A stretch of DNA of 64,000 nucleotides from Castor canadensis. Its lineage: Eukaryota; Chordata; Mammalia; Rodentia; Castoridae. The translations under genes and the position numbers were made by a program. The stretch spans positions 56,576,501 through 56,640,500 of the forward strand of contig NC_133394.1 of NCBI RefSeq assembly GCF_047511655.1, given 5' to 3'. Positions 35,917 to 46,340 of this stretch are shown piece after piece (within the stretch, counting starts at the first letter, position 1; each line of letters starts with the position of its first letter). The notes under the pieces were generated by a model, which saw only the letters and a program-made list of their open reading frames with translations, was not told the DNA's origin and ran no database searches.

Positions 35917-36243
35917 ATGGCCTCACTGGGGGCTGCCTTGTTCCCATGCCCTTTATCTGAATGGGACCCATGGTTTACTTCACAAGAACAGGCTTGGTTT
36001 GAGACTGAAGGAGGAAATTTTCTACCTGACGGATGGTGGAAGTTTACTGGTGGTCGCATTGCCATACCTGAGTCACTGGCTCCCATATTTGTCAAGCAGT
36101 TCCATGAAGGAACTCACTCAGGGCAGACATCTCTTGAGACCACCTTGGCCCAGCATTTTTATGTCCCCAAGCTCCTCAACATAAGCAAGACAGTATGTAA
36201 AATGTGCAGTCTGTGTGCCAGAAAAATCCCTGACAAGGGCTAA
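35917..36243 (+). pseudogene. ERV integrase N-terminal (zinc-binding) remnant
   Basis: A 108-residue open frame. H63, H67, C94 and C97 form the HHCC zinc site of retroviral integrase. The catalytic core continues downstream but is cut by stops. Confidence 0.8.
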
Positions 36244-36960
36244 AATGTAAATATTTGCTGGTGTTTTTCTGCATTTTCTCTGTATAGATGGAAGTCTTCC
36301 CCATTCGGACTGAGAAAGCCTGAGAAGTGGCCAGGTGCTTGTTAAAGGAAATCATCCCTTGATTCAGAATACCTGTGTCTATTGAGTCAAACAATGGGCC
36401 AGCCTTTGTGGCTGAAGTGGTACAGTTGATGGCTAAGGGATTAAAAATAACTTAAAAGCTACACATGGCCTATCAACCCCAGAGTTCAGGGAAAGTAGAA
36501 TGTATAAATAGGACTCTAAAACTGCAATTATAAAAACTTCCAGGAGACCCACCTACAATGGAATCAATTAGTGCCCATAGTCTTGCTCAGGAATTAAGTC
36601 TAGCCCCACCAAATGGACAGGTCTCTCCCCTTTAAAATTCCTTTTAGGTGACTTTACCCTGAGACAACAGATATAGGCCCTTGGGTTGACTCTCTCAAAA
36701 ATCAATGACTGGGTAAGGGAGACTCCCTGTTAACCTGACAACTCCCACACACCCTTATAAACCAGGGAATGCTGTTTGGGTAAAGGAATGGAATGTTCAG
36801 CCACTAAAGGGTTGAACTGGAGGGGCCCTTTTGTTATTGTTTTATCCACCCCCACCACAGTTAAGGTAGCAAAGATCGTTCCCTGGATCTATCACAGCTG
36901 AGTGAATCCAGCTTCCCTTGAACGGGAGTGCATCCCTGCCCCAGACTCACTGTACAAGAC
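36244..36960 (+). pseudogene. ERV integrase core and C-terminal remnant
   Basis: Broken frames hold the conserved stretch near the second catalytic Asp (around 36385-36415, with D replaced by N), a Q-x2-SG-x-VE block near 36480-36500 and a GPF-type C-terminal domain near 36815-36895. Multiple stops. Confidence 0.7.
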
Positions 36961-37059
36961 CACCCTTCAGAACACCAGCACCCTTTCCTGACAGTACCCT
37001 ACCTCCCAGGAGACCATGTATGATGAGAAGTCAGACCTGCTCTAATCACTCCAGAAACT

Positions 37060-38400
37060 AGCTAGTCTACCCACAACGGAAGCTTGAGGAGTCGCCCATC
37101 TCACCTTTGAGGATGAGTCCATTCTGTGTATTTCTCTTGCTAATGTTGGTCAGCTCTCTTCCTGGGGCCCCCCAGGCTTTGTACTGTGACTCATGTGTGT
37201 GCATTACCTGAGTGGGGAGTGCTGTTACCAAAAGTCTGGTTTTCCATACTTATTATTCTCGTTCAGGCACCATTGCTGAGTCATGCACCCACAGCCACAC
37301 CATCTTCTCAGAGTAAGCTTCCCCAGCACTGGGAAGCTCATTAACCATACCCAGGTAAATGACCCCAACAAACCTGTGTCCATAAAACACTGAGCCTTGA
37401 GGCAACTGTGGGGGGCTACCCTGGGAAAGGACCTATAGGTTAAATGGCAAGTATATATGCCCAGAAGATGACAGTGGGACATCTGGTTGTGCATACAATG
37501 AACAACTCTACTGCCCTTATTGGGGTTGTGAAAGGTGGACAACTTGGCTAAAAGTGGAGGTCCATACCTCACATGGAACTACCACTCTTTTACAAAAAGG
37601 GAAAGCAACCCCCAACTGCACTCTTGGTGCTTGTAACCCTGTAAATTTCACTATTTTTCAACCTCAATGAAGCAGGCTAAAAAGTTTAGCATTTTCATCT
37701 ATAAAAGAAAACAGACCCTGATACTTTGTTGCATTTTCAACTCATCATGGTCACTCATGAGAGCACCTAGTACCAGGTCTTTCACTCCTTTTTTACAAGG
37801 AGATACAAAGTGTTTCCCATCTCACCTACAACCAAAAACTTGTTCCTCTCACTAGTTGAGTCCATAACACAAACTCTAAATTTAACTTCGTGTTGTTTGT
37901 GAGGGAACAAATATGAAAGACCATCAGCCATGAGAGGCAAAAGAGCTAAACCCACAAGAGCTCTTTAATGAAACCACTCTCCCTAGCCTCAGGGAGAGCG
38001 TTTGGCTCCTAAAAACCTCTATTATTGAGAATTACTGTATCTCCCATCCAAAAGGCCAATTCTCCACCCTGGTAGGGGACTTGATCTGCTCAGGACAAAA
38101 GTTTTTACAATGACACTACTGAGGAGACTCAGTGGTGGCGGGTCCCAATCACACAGAGCCCCAACCTCACCTGCTGGCTACAATCTAACCATGGACATGG
38201 AATGGCATGTGCCTAAGGGGCTATACTGCATCTGTGGGAATCCTTCCCAATGACTGGTTCAGATCCTGTGTGCTGTGCACCATCTGCCCTTCTTCCTTCT
38301 TACTTCCCCTCAGACAAGGCAAAAGCCTTACTATTTGCTAGCCTCAGAGGGTGGAGTATGTAAAAAGTTCAATCTGAGTAACTGCCGTTTACAAATTAAT
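37060..38400 (+). pseudogene. ERV env remnant (surface and transmembrane ectodomain)
   Basis: The env position is clear but the surface unit is heavily decayed. At 38340-38385 a frame keeps the C-x6-C segment of a gamma-type transmembrane protein with the third Cys changed to Arg. The fusion function is lost. Confidence 0.5.
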
Positions 38401-38575
38401 GATTTTAAAAAGGTAATTAAAGAATTTAAAAATTCTTTAAATTAAATACTTTAATTTCTTTAAATTAAAAATTAAATTAAAATTAAAAATTAAATTCTTT
38501 AATTTCTTTAAATTAAAATTCTTTAAATTAAAGAATTTAAAATGAATTTAAAAAGGTAATTTTATCTTTGACAAG
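38400..38575. repeat. AT-rich self-complementary array within env
   Basis: Repeated aatttaaa/ttctttaa units, many mutually inverted, over about 170 bases. It separates the transmembrane ectodomain from the membrane anchor. Confidence 0.85.
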
Positions 38576-38588
38576 ATAAAAAAAAAGT

Positions 38589-38822
38589 TTGCCCATGTCC
38601 CTATACAGACCCGAAAGGGATGGAGTTCCAATAACCTATTTGGGGGTGGGTTCAAGACCCACTAAGGTGCCAATGTTCGTTGTTTTGGGAGCATGCCTGG
38701 TAATACTCTGCCTAATCCCTCTGGTATATGTGGACTTTCAGGACCATTATGGAAGCCACTATAGAACGAAAGAGTTGCCCATACAATGGTGCTATGGAAA
38801 TATAAACCCTAGACCCACATGA
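38589..38822 (+). pseudogene. ERV env membrane anchor and tail remnant
   Basis: A 77-residue frame with one hydrophobic segment (residues about 28-48) followed by a short tail, just before the 3' LTR, as expected for the end of Env. Confidence 0.6.
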
Positions 38823-38854
38823 TGGTCTTTGACCCAAAAGTGGGTCTGAACATC

Positions 38855-38865
38855 AAAGGGGAGAA
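38855..38865 (+). other. ERV polypurine tract
   Basis: aaaggggagaa immediately before the TGTGCAGG start of the 3' LTR. Confidence 0.8.
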
Positions 38866-39205
38866 TGTGCAGGAAGGCAAGGAGGAGGAAGGGAGATAAT
38901 GAGTGCTACAGTGAAACAAAGAAAAACCAGAGTAGGGGAATGTTACCTGGAGACCAGAGGAGGATCCCATTGCCCCAGAGGAGGTTAGAGCAGCCAATGA
39001 AATAACATGTGATTATGTATGGGACAATCTGTAACCCCCCACCATTTCTGTATCTGCTCTAACTGCTGTATAAGGAAAGCCCTCTTTGTTCTCGGGGCTC
39101 AGCCACTGGACATGAGTCTGCTGAGTCGCTGCTGGCCTGCCTAGTAAACTTGCTTCCTGAAAGCTTTGGTGCCCTCTCCATCTCTGAATGAGCCTATCTG
39201 CAACA
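38866..39205 (+). repeat. 3' LTR of the ERV
   Basis: 340 bp, TGTGCAGGAAGGC ... CTGCAACA. It has CCAATGAAAT near 38993, TATAAGG near 39071 and 'agcctgcctagtaaactt' in R where the 5' LTR has AATAAA. The two LTRs are clearly diverged, so the insertion is old. Confidence 0.88.
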
Positions 39206-39796
39206 ACAATTTAGACCAATTGATATTGTTCTATATGTACCCAAAGTACTACTCAATCTTCAACTTTCCTTCTCTGTGTTCCTCAAAGTGGAAAAGTTCA
39301 AATATCTTTCTACAAGCTTACTGACTTTTTTAAAAAGTATTTTATTGTTGTGCTAGGTGTTCGTACACTGTGGCATTTACAAAAGTTCTTACAATATATC
39401 AAATATATCATACATGAATTCACCCCCTCAATCATTCGCCTTCATCCTCCTCTCCCCCCATTCCTAGGATAGTTTTAACAGGTATCATTTTTCCACTTAC
39501 ATCCAGGTGCACACAGTATTTGCACCATATTCACCCTCCTACACCCTTTCACCACCTCCTTCCCCCTCCCACTGGTACCAACCACCCCAGACAGGGCCTG
39601 ATCCTCCCTCCTGTTCTCTAATTTTGTAAAATAAAAAAAAAATGATACCTTTGTTTGTATACTACACAGGGAGTTGTAAACTACACAGGGAGTTTCCTTG
39701 TGACATTTCCATGTGTATGTGTGTGTGTGTATGTGTATATGTGTTATAACCCAAATTAGTTAATCTCCTCAATTTTTTCTTCTTTCTCACTTCTTT

Positions 39797-39873
39797 CTGG
39801 TGGGACTGGGGTTTGAATTCAGGGCTTTGCACTCAAAGCAGGCACTCTACCACTTGAGCCACACCTCCAGTCC
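39797..39873 (-). repeat. ID-like SINE unit, antisense
   Basis: Reverse of 'ggactggaggtgtggctcaa' ... 'caaaccccagtcccaccag', a clean copy of the ID-like unit typical of this genome. Confidence 0.85.
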
Positions 39874-40056
39874 ATTCACTAATTTTTATTCTGCTATCTT
39901 CAAAGATTGACACATTGTCTTCTGGTGCTACAGCCCAAATCCTACCAGCATAGCAATGTTATTAGGAAGAAAACTTCTCTCTTTGAATAATTAAAACATA
40001 ATCATACATATATGTATAACATGTATAGGTATATATATAAGATCATATATGTATTT

Positions 40057-40138
40057 TTCTGATGGTACTAGAATTTGAACTCAGGGCCTCATGCTTGCTA
40101 GGCAGGGGCTCTACTACTTGAGCCACTTCTTCAGCCCC
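40057..40138 (-). repeat. ID-like SINE, antisense, perfect target duplication
   Basis: ID-like unit in reverse, flanked by a perfect 18-base duplication aagatcatatatgtattt (40039-40056 and 40139-40156). Confidence 0.9.
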
Positions 40139-40440
40139 AAGATCATATATGTATTTATGTGTACATTTATCTGACAAATATAGCTTCGATATATGAGGGA
40201 AAACATAAGACCTTTGACCTTTTGAGCCTGGTTAACTGCACTTAATTGGATGTTCTCCAGTTCCATCCATTCACCTGCAAACAACATAATTTCATTTTTC
40301 TTTATAGCTGAAAAATACTCCATTGTGTATATGTACCACTTTTTAAATTTATTCATCAGTTGTGGGGCATCTGGACTTGGCTACTGTGAATAGTGCTGCA
40401 ACTTTAGAACTTGGGCATCCAAATGTATTTGCGCTGTTTC

Positions 40441-41108
40441 AATAGGTGGCAGCATGTCCTTTCCTTTTAAAAGTATCTTTTTAAAAGGACATGCTCAGTG
40501 AAAGGTTTCTGTGGGGAAACAAAACAATGGCATCGTAATAAAAGCAAAATAGTAAAATTTCCAAGTGACACACCACAAATATATTGCTCTTGGCCCCAAC
40601 ACAAGTCATTTAACAAATTTTAATCCATCAGTAATGACTTTTGAACAAAAGTTGTATCATCACACCTCTACCCCAACAATCATGCTATTTAGTTTCTCCT
40701 TATTAGGGACTTACTGTATCAGAAAGCCTATGGAAAAGGACATCGCAAATGGTGTGGGCACCATTTTTTAATGATTGCTTCCATCCTAGCCAAACTCCTT
40801 CCTTCTGAATCTTCTTCATTGTAACCAGGTCCAGTCTCTTCTCTGTTTTCAAGATGGATTTATCAATCAACAGATGTAAATCTGTCAACTCCATTCATAA
40901 TGAAATTTTCCTCACAGGACCCTCCCCCCAAGGAATGATTGTTTCCAAGTGGGTCAAATAAGAAAAGCAGAGGTTTACTGAAAGCTTGGAGAACAGTGAC
41001 TTCCAAGAACATGAATATTCTTTTGGTTGCTGTCGATGTTACGTGTATTTTACTTGAGTCACTAAAACAGGTATGGTTTCTTGCTTTTCCAGTAAGCACA
41101 TTACCATT
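40441..41108. other. Intergenic, one inverted repeat
   Basis: Unique sequence except an imperfect inverted repeat at 40452-40494. Opposing short frames near 40703-41121 show no family. Confidence 0.5.
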
Positions 41109-41520
41109 ATTTCTTTTTTAAATTATTAACATATAATAGTTGTATAGAGTATACATTGTGGTAATAACTTATGTGCTTACAATATACCTTTATTAGATTC
41201 ACCCCCTCCATCGTTCTCCCTCTTCTTCCCCCCCCCTTCTTAGAACAATTTCTACAGGTTTCATTGTTCTATTTTCATACATGAATGCAAAATACACCCA
41301 CCATGTTCTCCCTCCTTCACCCTCTCTTTTTGCTCTCCCTCCTCCCTCTAATACCCACCCTCAGACAAGACCTGTTTTACCTTCCTGTCTTTACTTTTTT
41401 TAACTGTGTATTGTTAGCTCAAGTGGGGGGCTCTTCTTGGTGTTTCAAACATATATTACAGTGCTTCAATCAGATTAACCCCCCCAAGAACATAAATATT
41501 CTTATCGGGAAAAATCTGTT
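41109..41520 (-). mobile_element. L1 3' UTR fragment, antisense
   Basis: 'aacatataatagttgtatag', 'ttagattcaccccctccatc' and 'caggtttcattgttctattt' match the same region as the L1 at 14616. Severely truncated. Confidence 0.8.
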
Positions 41521-42377
41521 TTTGACATCAGAGTGACAGCTGCTATGGAGCAGGTGGGTTGGTGTGGAGGAGATAGCAGGTCTTCTTGGTAAGGACTTAG
41601 GGTGCACACTTGAAGCGTCAGATTCTCTTACTCGAGCATTTACACTTTAGGCTGAAAATATATTTATATCTCCAAAAATTGGGCTCCTTTACATTAAGTA
41701 GGCTTAAATAAAATTAAATTGTGACTAACAAAAGAAATAATCTATACAAAAACATGATAAATATGATGTACATAAAATTATATATCACTTCATAGGATTA
41801 AGCACATCCTAACTTTCCTGGAACTTCATCTATTTATTTTTATAATATTAATCTTTTCCCTAAATCTTCTTTTTATTTTTAAAAATAAACTTTTAAAAGA
41901 AGAAAAAAAAATCACTTCCACTAGCAGTCAGGGTTGGTGGCTATCCAGATGCCTGCAGATCCTTTTTATCAGTTCTAGGAGCCCATCACCCTATCTTCTG
42001 TGTGAAGATGTCTTGTATTTGGGACACTCAGAGCATTGTCCTCCTCAGGCACCAGAGTAGCCGCACTATCATCCTGAAGTTCAGAAGACAAAACTTTCTG
42101 GCACAAACATACAAACACCCAGTTCCCTTAACTCCAGACTCCAGAGGTGCTAACAACTCTCAAGTGTAATGTATGCTCCCAAGCTCCATGCAGGATCTGG
42201 AAGAATCTGGGGCTTCTCCAGAAATCACACCCTGGCTTGTGTTTTCCTCTCCCACTCCTGCTTTGCAGCTCCCTTGTTGGTGTCTCTTGGAGCATTCCTT
42301 GATAATTCACACACTCCTGAATCCTTGACTCAATATCTTTGGAGGAACCAACTCAAGGAAACTTAAATGTTCCCCCA

Positions 42378-42379
<2 letters not shown>
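41521..42379. other. Intergenic, nothing recognised
   Basis: Unique sequence. No exon seen. Confidence 0.5.
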
Positions 42380-42445
<66 letters not shown>

Positions 42446-42459
42446 CTCTCTCTCTCTCT

Positions 42460-42497
<38 letters not shown>

Positions 42498-42500
42498 TTC
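42380..42500. repeat. (TC)n microsatellite
   Basis: About 115 bases of nearly pure TC, with two cattc interruptions. It yields a spurious Arg/Glu frame on the minus strand. Confidence 0.95.
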
Positions 42501-42765
42501 TGATTTGTGAAAGTTGCCAGAAGCAAAATGGAGTCATTTTAGTCAGTATCATACTAAGGAGTTTTGGTTGTATGATTAGAAAACATTAAAATATTTTGTC
42601 TATCAGTAAAAGAACTCTAGACAATACAGACCCAGAGTTTTCTTTAGAAAAATGTTTCTACTAAAAATTATAAGTGGGAGAATGTTTCCATTTTTATCTT
42701 CAAAATTTCAGACTGCTGAAAGCCAATTTCAAAAATAAAGAACAGCTTAGTTACATCTAATAAAA

Positions 42766-42856
42766 GGATGGGAGACAAAGTACATCATACGCATGTATGG
42801 AAGTGTCATGATGAAACAATGTACAATTTAACATGCAAAATTTTAAAAATAAAAGG
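42766..42856 (+). mobile_element. Rodent L1 3' end fragment
   Basis: 'gcatgtatggaagtgtcatg' with 'aatttaacatgcaaaatttt' resembles the L1 3' end also seen near 53920-54060. Confidence 0.5.
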
Positions 42857-43034
42857 ATGCAGGAAAATTGCATAAGATGCAGGATACCCAGAGATGATGG
42901 GGAAGCTATAAGGAAGAAAAACACTTGCATAAAAACTAAGAAAAAATGCAGACTACACACTGGGAATTAAAGCTGTTTGAGAGAACTGTGGTGCCAACAA
43001 TTGCAGAACGTACTGCTTCTTTCTTGAAATATAT

Positions 43035-43600
43035 AATGAATTTTTCCATACTCAAGACATTGTTCTAGGTGCCAGATACATAGTGGTGAGCAAAACAGAA
43101 AAAGTCCTGTCCATATGGAGCTTGCATTCTATTGTAGGACAGAGGCAGTACATAAATATTTAAAATGTAGATGGTCGAAGGTAGTAATTGCTATAGAGAA
43201 AAATAAAACAGTGGTGTTTGGGGGACAATATTGCAATTTAAAATAGTCAGAGAAGACCTGCTGGAGAAGATAACAGTTGAGCCAAGTCTATGAAGGAGTT
43301 GAGGGAATGGGCCACATGAGCATTTGACAGAACACTCCAGAGGGAAAAGAAAGTACAAATGTCTTATGTGGGGGTGTTCCTGGAATGTTGGAGAAAGACA
43401 AGAACACCAGTGTGGCTGGAGCCAAATTAAGATGAGTGAAAATGAGGTAGAGAGGTGGGGAATAGGAGAGGTCTGAGCAAGCTGCCCTCATTATAGAACT
43501 TAGACTTTTACCTTGAGTGATGTGGGAGCCTGGGAGGTTCCCAAAGGTGGCATACTCTGATTGTTTTTAAAGGGTCCATTCAGATTGCAAATAGATTTTA
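43035..43600 (+). repeat. LINE L2 3' region
   Basis: 'cattgttctaggtgccagat', 'gtggtgagcaaaacagaaaa', 'catatggagcttgcattcta' and 'gtgtggctggagccaaatta' follow the L2 order over 500 bases. Confidence 0.7.
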
Positions 43601-43854
43601 GTGAGTGACAAGGACAAAAGCAGGAAAACTATTTCAGAAGTTTTATATTTATAATCATCTGAGTGAGATGCTGTAATGGCCTTGAACAAATGGAAGCTGA
43701 AGGTAGTGAGAAGTGATATCTAGAGATATTCTAAAACAGAATTGACTGGCTTTGATGATAAATGGATTCAGCATATAAGCGAATGAAAAGTTATCAAGGA
43801 AGCTATTGAGGAGTAAGTTGTCTATTTTGTGTTTTTCTCAATTTTGTAAACATT

Positions 43855-45290
43855 TGGTTCAACTAAATGTTATTTACCTTATATGAGGCACTGTGCTAGC
43901 AAGGGCTGTTCCTCCTGCCATGAGGTTTACATTCTACAAAGGGAAACTGACTTATAACAATAAATATGGCTTACCCTATATTAAGTCTAATAAAGCACGT
44001 TCGAGCTCTGAAAGTGGGGTGGGGTTTTCACGGTCACTGATGGTGATGGGAATTATTCTAAGGAGATGATGATCAAGCTAGTTACTGACAAACACATGGA
44101 AGTGTACACGTTAGGAGAAGGTGAAGGGTAACATTCTAGGAGAGGTAATTGCACGTGCAAAGGCCCAGAGGAGTGAAAAGATGGAAATCTTCAGGAAGAA
44201 GTTGGATATCTGGCCCTGTGAATTATTGGGGTAGGGAAGAGGGTCAAGCCTTTAGCTGTGGATTTGGGTCAACAACAAATAGAGAATATTTAAAACAACA
44301 GGAACACATTCGAGCATTCAGGGAGAAGACTTAAAGTGAAAGGTGGCCAAAAATAGAACATTCAGTTCTATGGAGAAGACACAGAAAAGCAAACCAGCAA
44401 CTGCCACTGAGAATAGCTAGTCAGAGAGGTAACAACAACCAGTCAAAAAGAAGCCTCCAAAATCAAAGAGAGAAAAGAAAAGGAGTTTTTAGGGTTAGGT
44501 AGCAAAAGTCAAGTTGAGACCAATATAAAGACATAGACACACTTGTGAGTTGGGTGATTAGGAGATCATTGTTAATCAGAGCCAGGACAGTTTTAATAAT
44601 ACAGTGATAAGGTATGGGCTGGGTAGAAATCAGAGTATAGTGGTTTGATGAGTGGATAAGAGGTAAGAGAGTATAGACATATGTATGCAGATTATTCTTT
44701 TAATGAGGTTGACCCTCTTTATCACATGAGGTAAGGCCATGCCCAGGCTGACTGGGGACTTAAATAGATGAAGCTGGTACATACGTGGAAAGCAGGTGAG
44801 TGCTCAGAGCTGAGAGTGGGGTGAGAAAGTGACTCCAGTAAACTACGTAGGGAGTTTGAAAGGATCCCTAAGGTGAGGGGCCAGCATCAAGGTCTAAAAG
44901 TGAATCAAGTGTAAATCAGCAAGGCAGAGAGTTTGCAGGCAGGTACTCCATAAGAATGAGCAGAGGAAGACATGGCATGTGCTCCTGGAACTGTACTTCA
45001 AAGGACTGATTGCGGCTGGGGTTCAGAGAGGGAGAGAAGGAAACTAATGAGTGAATGGGGAGGGGTGAAGACTTGCCTTCAGGGTGCCAGGTCAGATGCA
45101 GTAGAAGTAGGGAAGTTTGAGCTAAAAGACAAGCAGGTAGTAGTTTTATGGATGTAAAGATTTCAGAGAGATAAGAATTCCAGGCGATAAAGTCTGGGGC
45201 ATGGCCATGGGAGTGACCATAGGATGGCATAGGTAGGAATGCAAGTGCTCAGAACTGAGAAGGTCAAGGTCTGGAAAGCTGCAATATGAG
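43855..45290 (+). repeat. Second LINE L2-like region
   Basis: 'gaggcactgtgctagcaagg', 'catgaggtttacattctaca' and 'cacgtgcaaaggcccagagg' repeat the same L2 order. The later part (44400-45290) is more diverged and its end is uncertain. Confidence 0.5.
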
Positions 45291-46234
45291 AATCATCTCC
45301 ATGGGCAGTGAAATCTCCCACAATGATGGCAGACATTGGATTCAAGGCAAGGAACACACCCAAGTCCCCAGTGAACATGAATTCATAACCAATAGATGAT
45401 AATCTATCACTAAGAAGAGGACAAAAACAGCTAACTAGGATAAACTTGAATGTAGGAGGGAGTTTTGCACATGAGTGTATGTGTAATGGTGGCAGTAGGC
45501 ATTGGGAAGGATATCTTCAACTTTTCCCAGACCTGTTATACATTTGGGCTGCAAAGGAAGTGGTATACCTGAAGCTGGAACAGAAAATGGCAGTTCTAAT
45601 TCAGCAGCAGTTGCAGCAGTAGCAGCAGCAGGTAAGGAAAAATTATCTTTACCACAGACATATATAAAAACTGTATGCTCCCAGAAACTAAAAATTGTTT
45701 TTTTTATTTTCTGACAAGATTATTGAATTAAGGGTTATCAGGGAATCACAAAAGACAGTTTACTGGCTGGGTAGTATTTAATATGATCAGGTCTTAAATA
45801 AGAAGCCATGAACATAAACATTCAAAACCAAATATATAATAAATAATCATTAAGTTATAAAGTACATAGTTTATATTAAAACTAAATTCTCAGATGCAAA
45901 TGTAAATACAATAGAGCAATAATATAGAATGATAATGCTACAATTTTATACAAGTGTCCAAAGCAGACACTTTTAGCTATAATAGTAAAAATCATAACTC
46001 TTTCCTTCCTTCCTTCTTTCCTTCATCCTTCCTCTTTCTCTTGGAACATTTCCTTGACTCCTGCAGTGATTGTTGCTATAAATGCTATTGACATAATATT
46101 GAGCAACTGAACATCAGGCTCAGTACAGAGTTTTATTCAGAAGTGTAGTCAGATGTTCCTATAAGAGTACCCAGAACTTTATAGACTCAGCCATATAAAG
46201 CTCTAAAAATGCATAATAGATTTTAGAGATTAAG
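45291..46234. other. Intergenic, short simple repeats
   Basis: A small imperfect CAG run (about 45600-45632) and a (CTTC)n patch (about 46003-46035). Otherwise unique. Confidence 0.55.
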
Positions 46235-46340
46235 TTCAGCACCCTTGTTCTACAGATAAGGAAATGGAAACCCAAAAAGTTTAAGCAAGTTTCCAAAATT
46301 TCACAGACAAGAGTATTTCGGGATTTTGTATCACTATCCA
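46235..46340 (-). repeat. MIR fragment
   Basis: 'ctacagataaggaaatggaa' followed by 'agtttccaaaatttcacaga' is the MIR core in reverse. Confidence 0.6.

Larger units (their letters stand above)
33746..39205 (+). mobile_element. Defective class I (gamma-like) endogenous retrovirus
   Basis: A provirus with two LTRs (33746-33998 and 38866-39205), a proline-type primer site, matrix-like gag, RT/RNase H and integrase parts of pol, and an env transmembrane end, followed by a purine tract. It is 5.46 kb long, so about a third of a typical genome is missing, mainly from late gag through the first part of RT. Every coding region has stops or frameshifts, so nothing is expressed intact. It lies within an ancient L1. 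The 4-base flanks acat (33742-33745) and acaa (39206-39209) are a likely diverged target duplication. Confidence 0.88.
18745..39340 (-). mobile_element. Ancient L1 (L1M-like), antisense, split by nested insertions
   Basis: Pieces at about 18745-19046, 19710-19882, 21085-21263, 21455-21588, 30577-30747, 31092-32798, 33447-33745 and 39210-39340 read as consecutive parts of an old mammalian L1 in reverse. For example 'ggccttgtaaaatgaattta' (21085 piece), 'gtgaatcttccatgtgcact' (31092 piece) and, across the ERV, 'gaattcctatttcacat' joining 'atttagaccaattgatattg'. No reading frame survives. Everything between the pieces is a later insertion. The 19710-21085 step skips part of ORF2, so a second element is possible there. 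Confidence 0.65.
39341..40440 (-). mobile_element. 5'-truncated L1, antisense, carrying two SINEs
   Basis: 3' UTR in reverse ('gtggcatttacaaaagttct', 'ctacacagggagtttccttg'), then the ORF2 C-terminus. A broken minus-strand frame at 40114-40356 has KKWYIYTMEYFSAIKKNEIM and LFAGEWMELENI. Two antisense SINEs are inserted. Confidence 0.85.

Noticed and set aside
34623..38822. Domesticated ERV gag or env gene
   Set aside because: The open stretches are short (at most 108 residues) and surrounded by stops. The env signatures are damaged, so there is no sign of selection for a host function.
42307..42552. Arg/Glu-rich 81-residue frame on the minus strand
   Set aside because: It is the (TC)n microsatellite read on the other strand.
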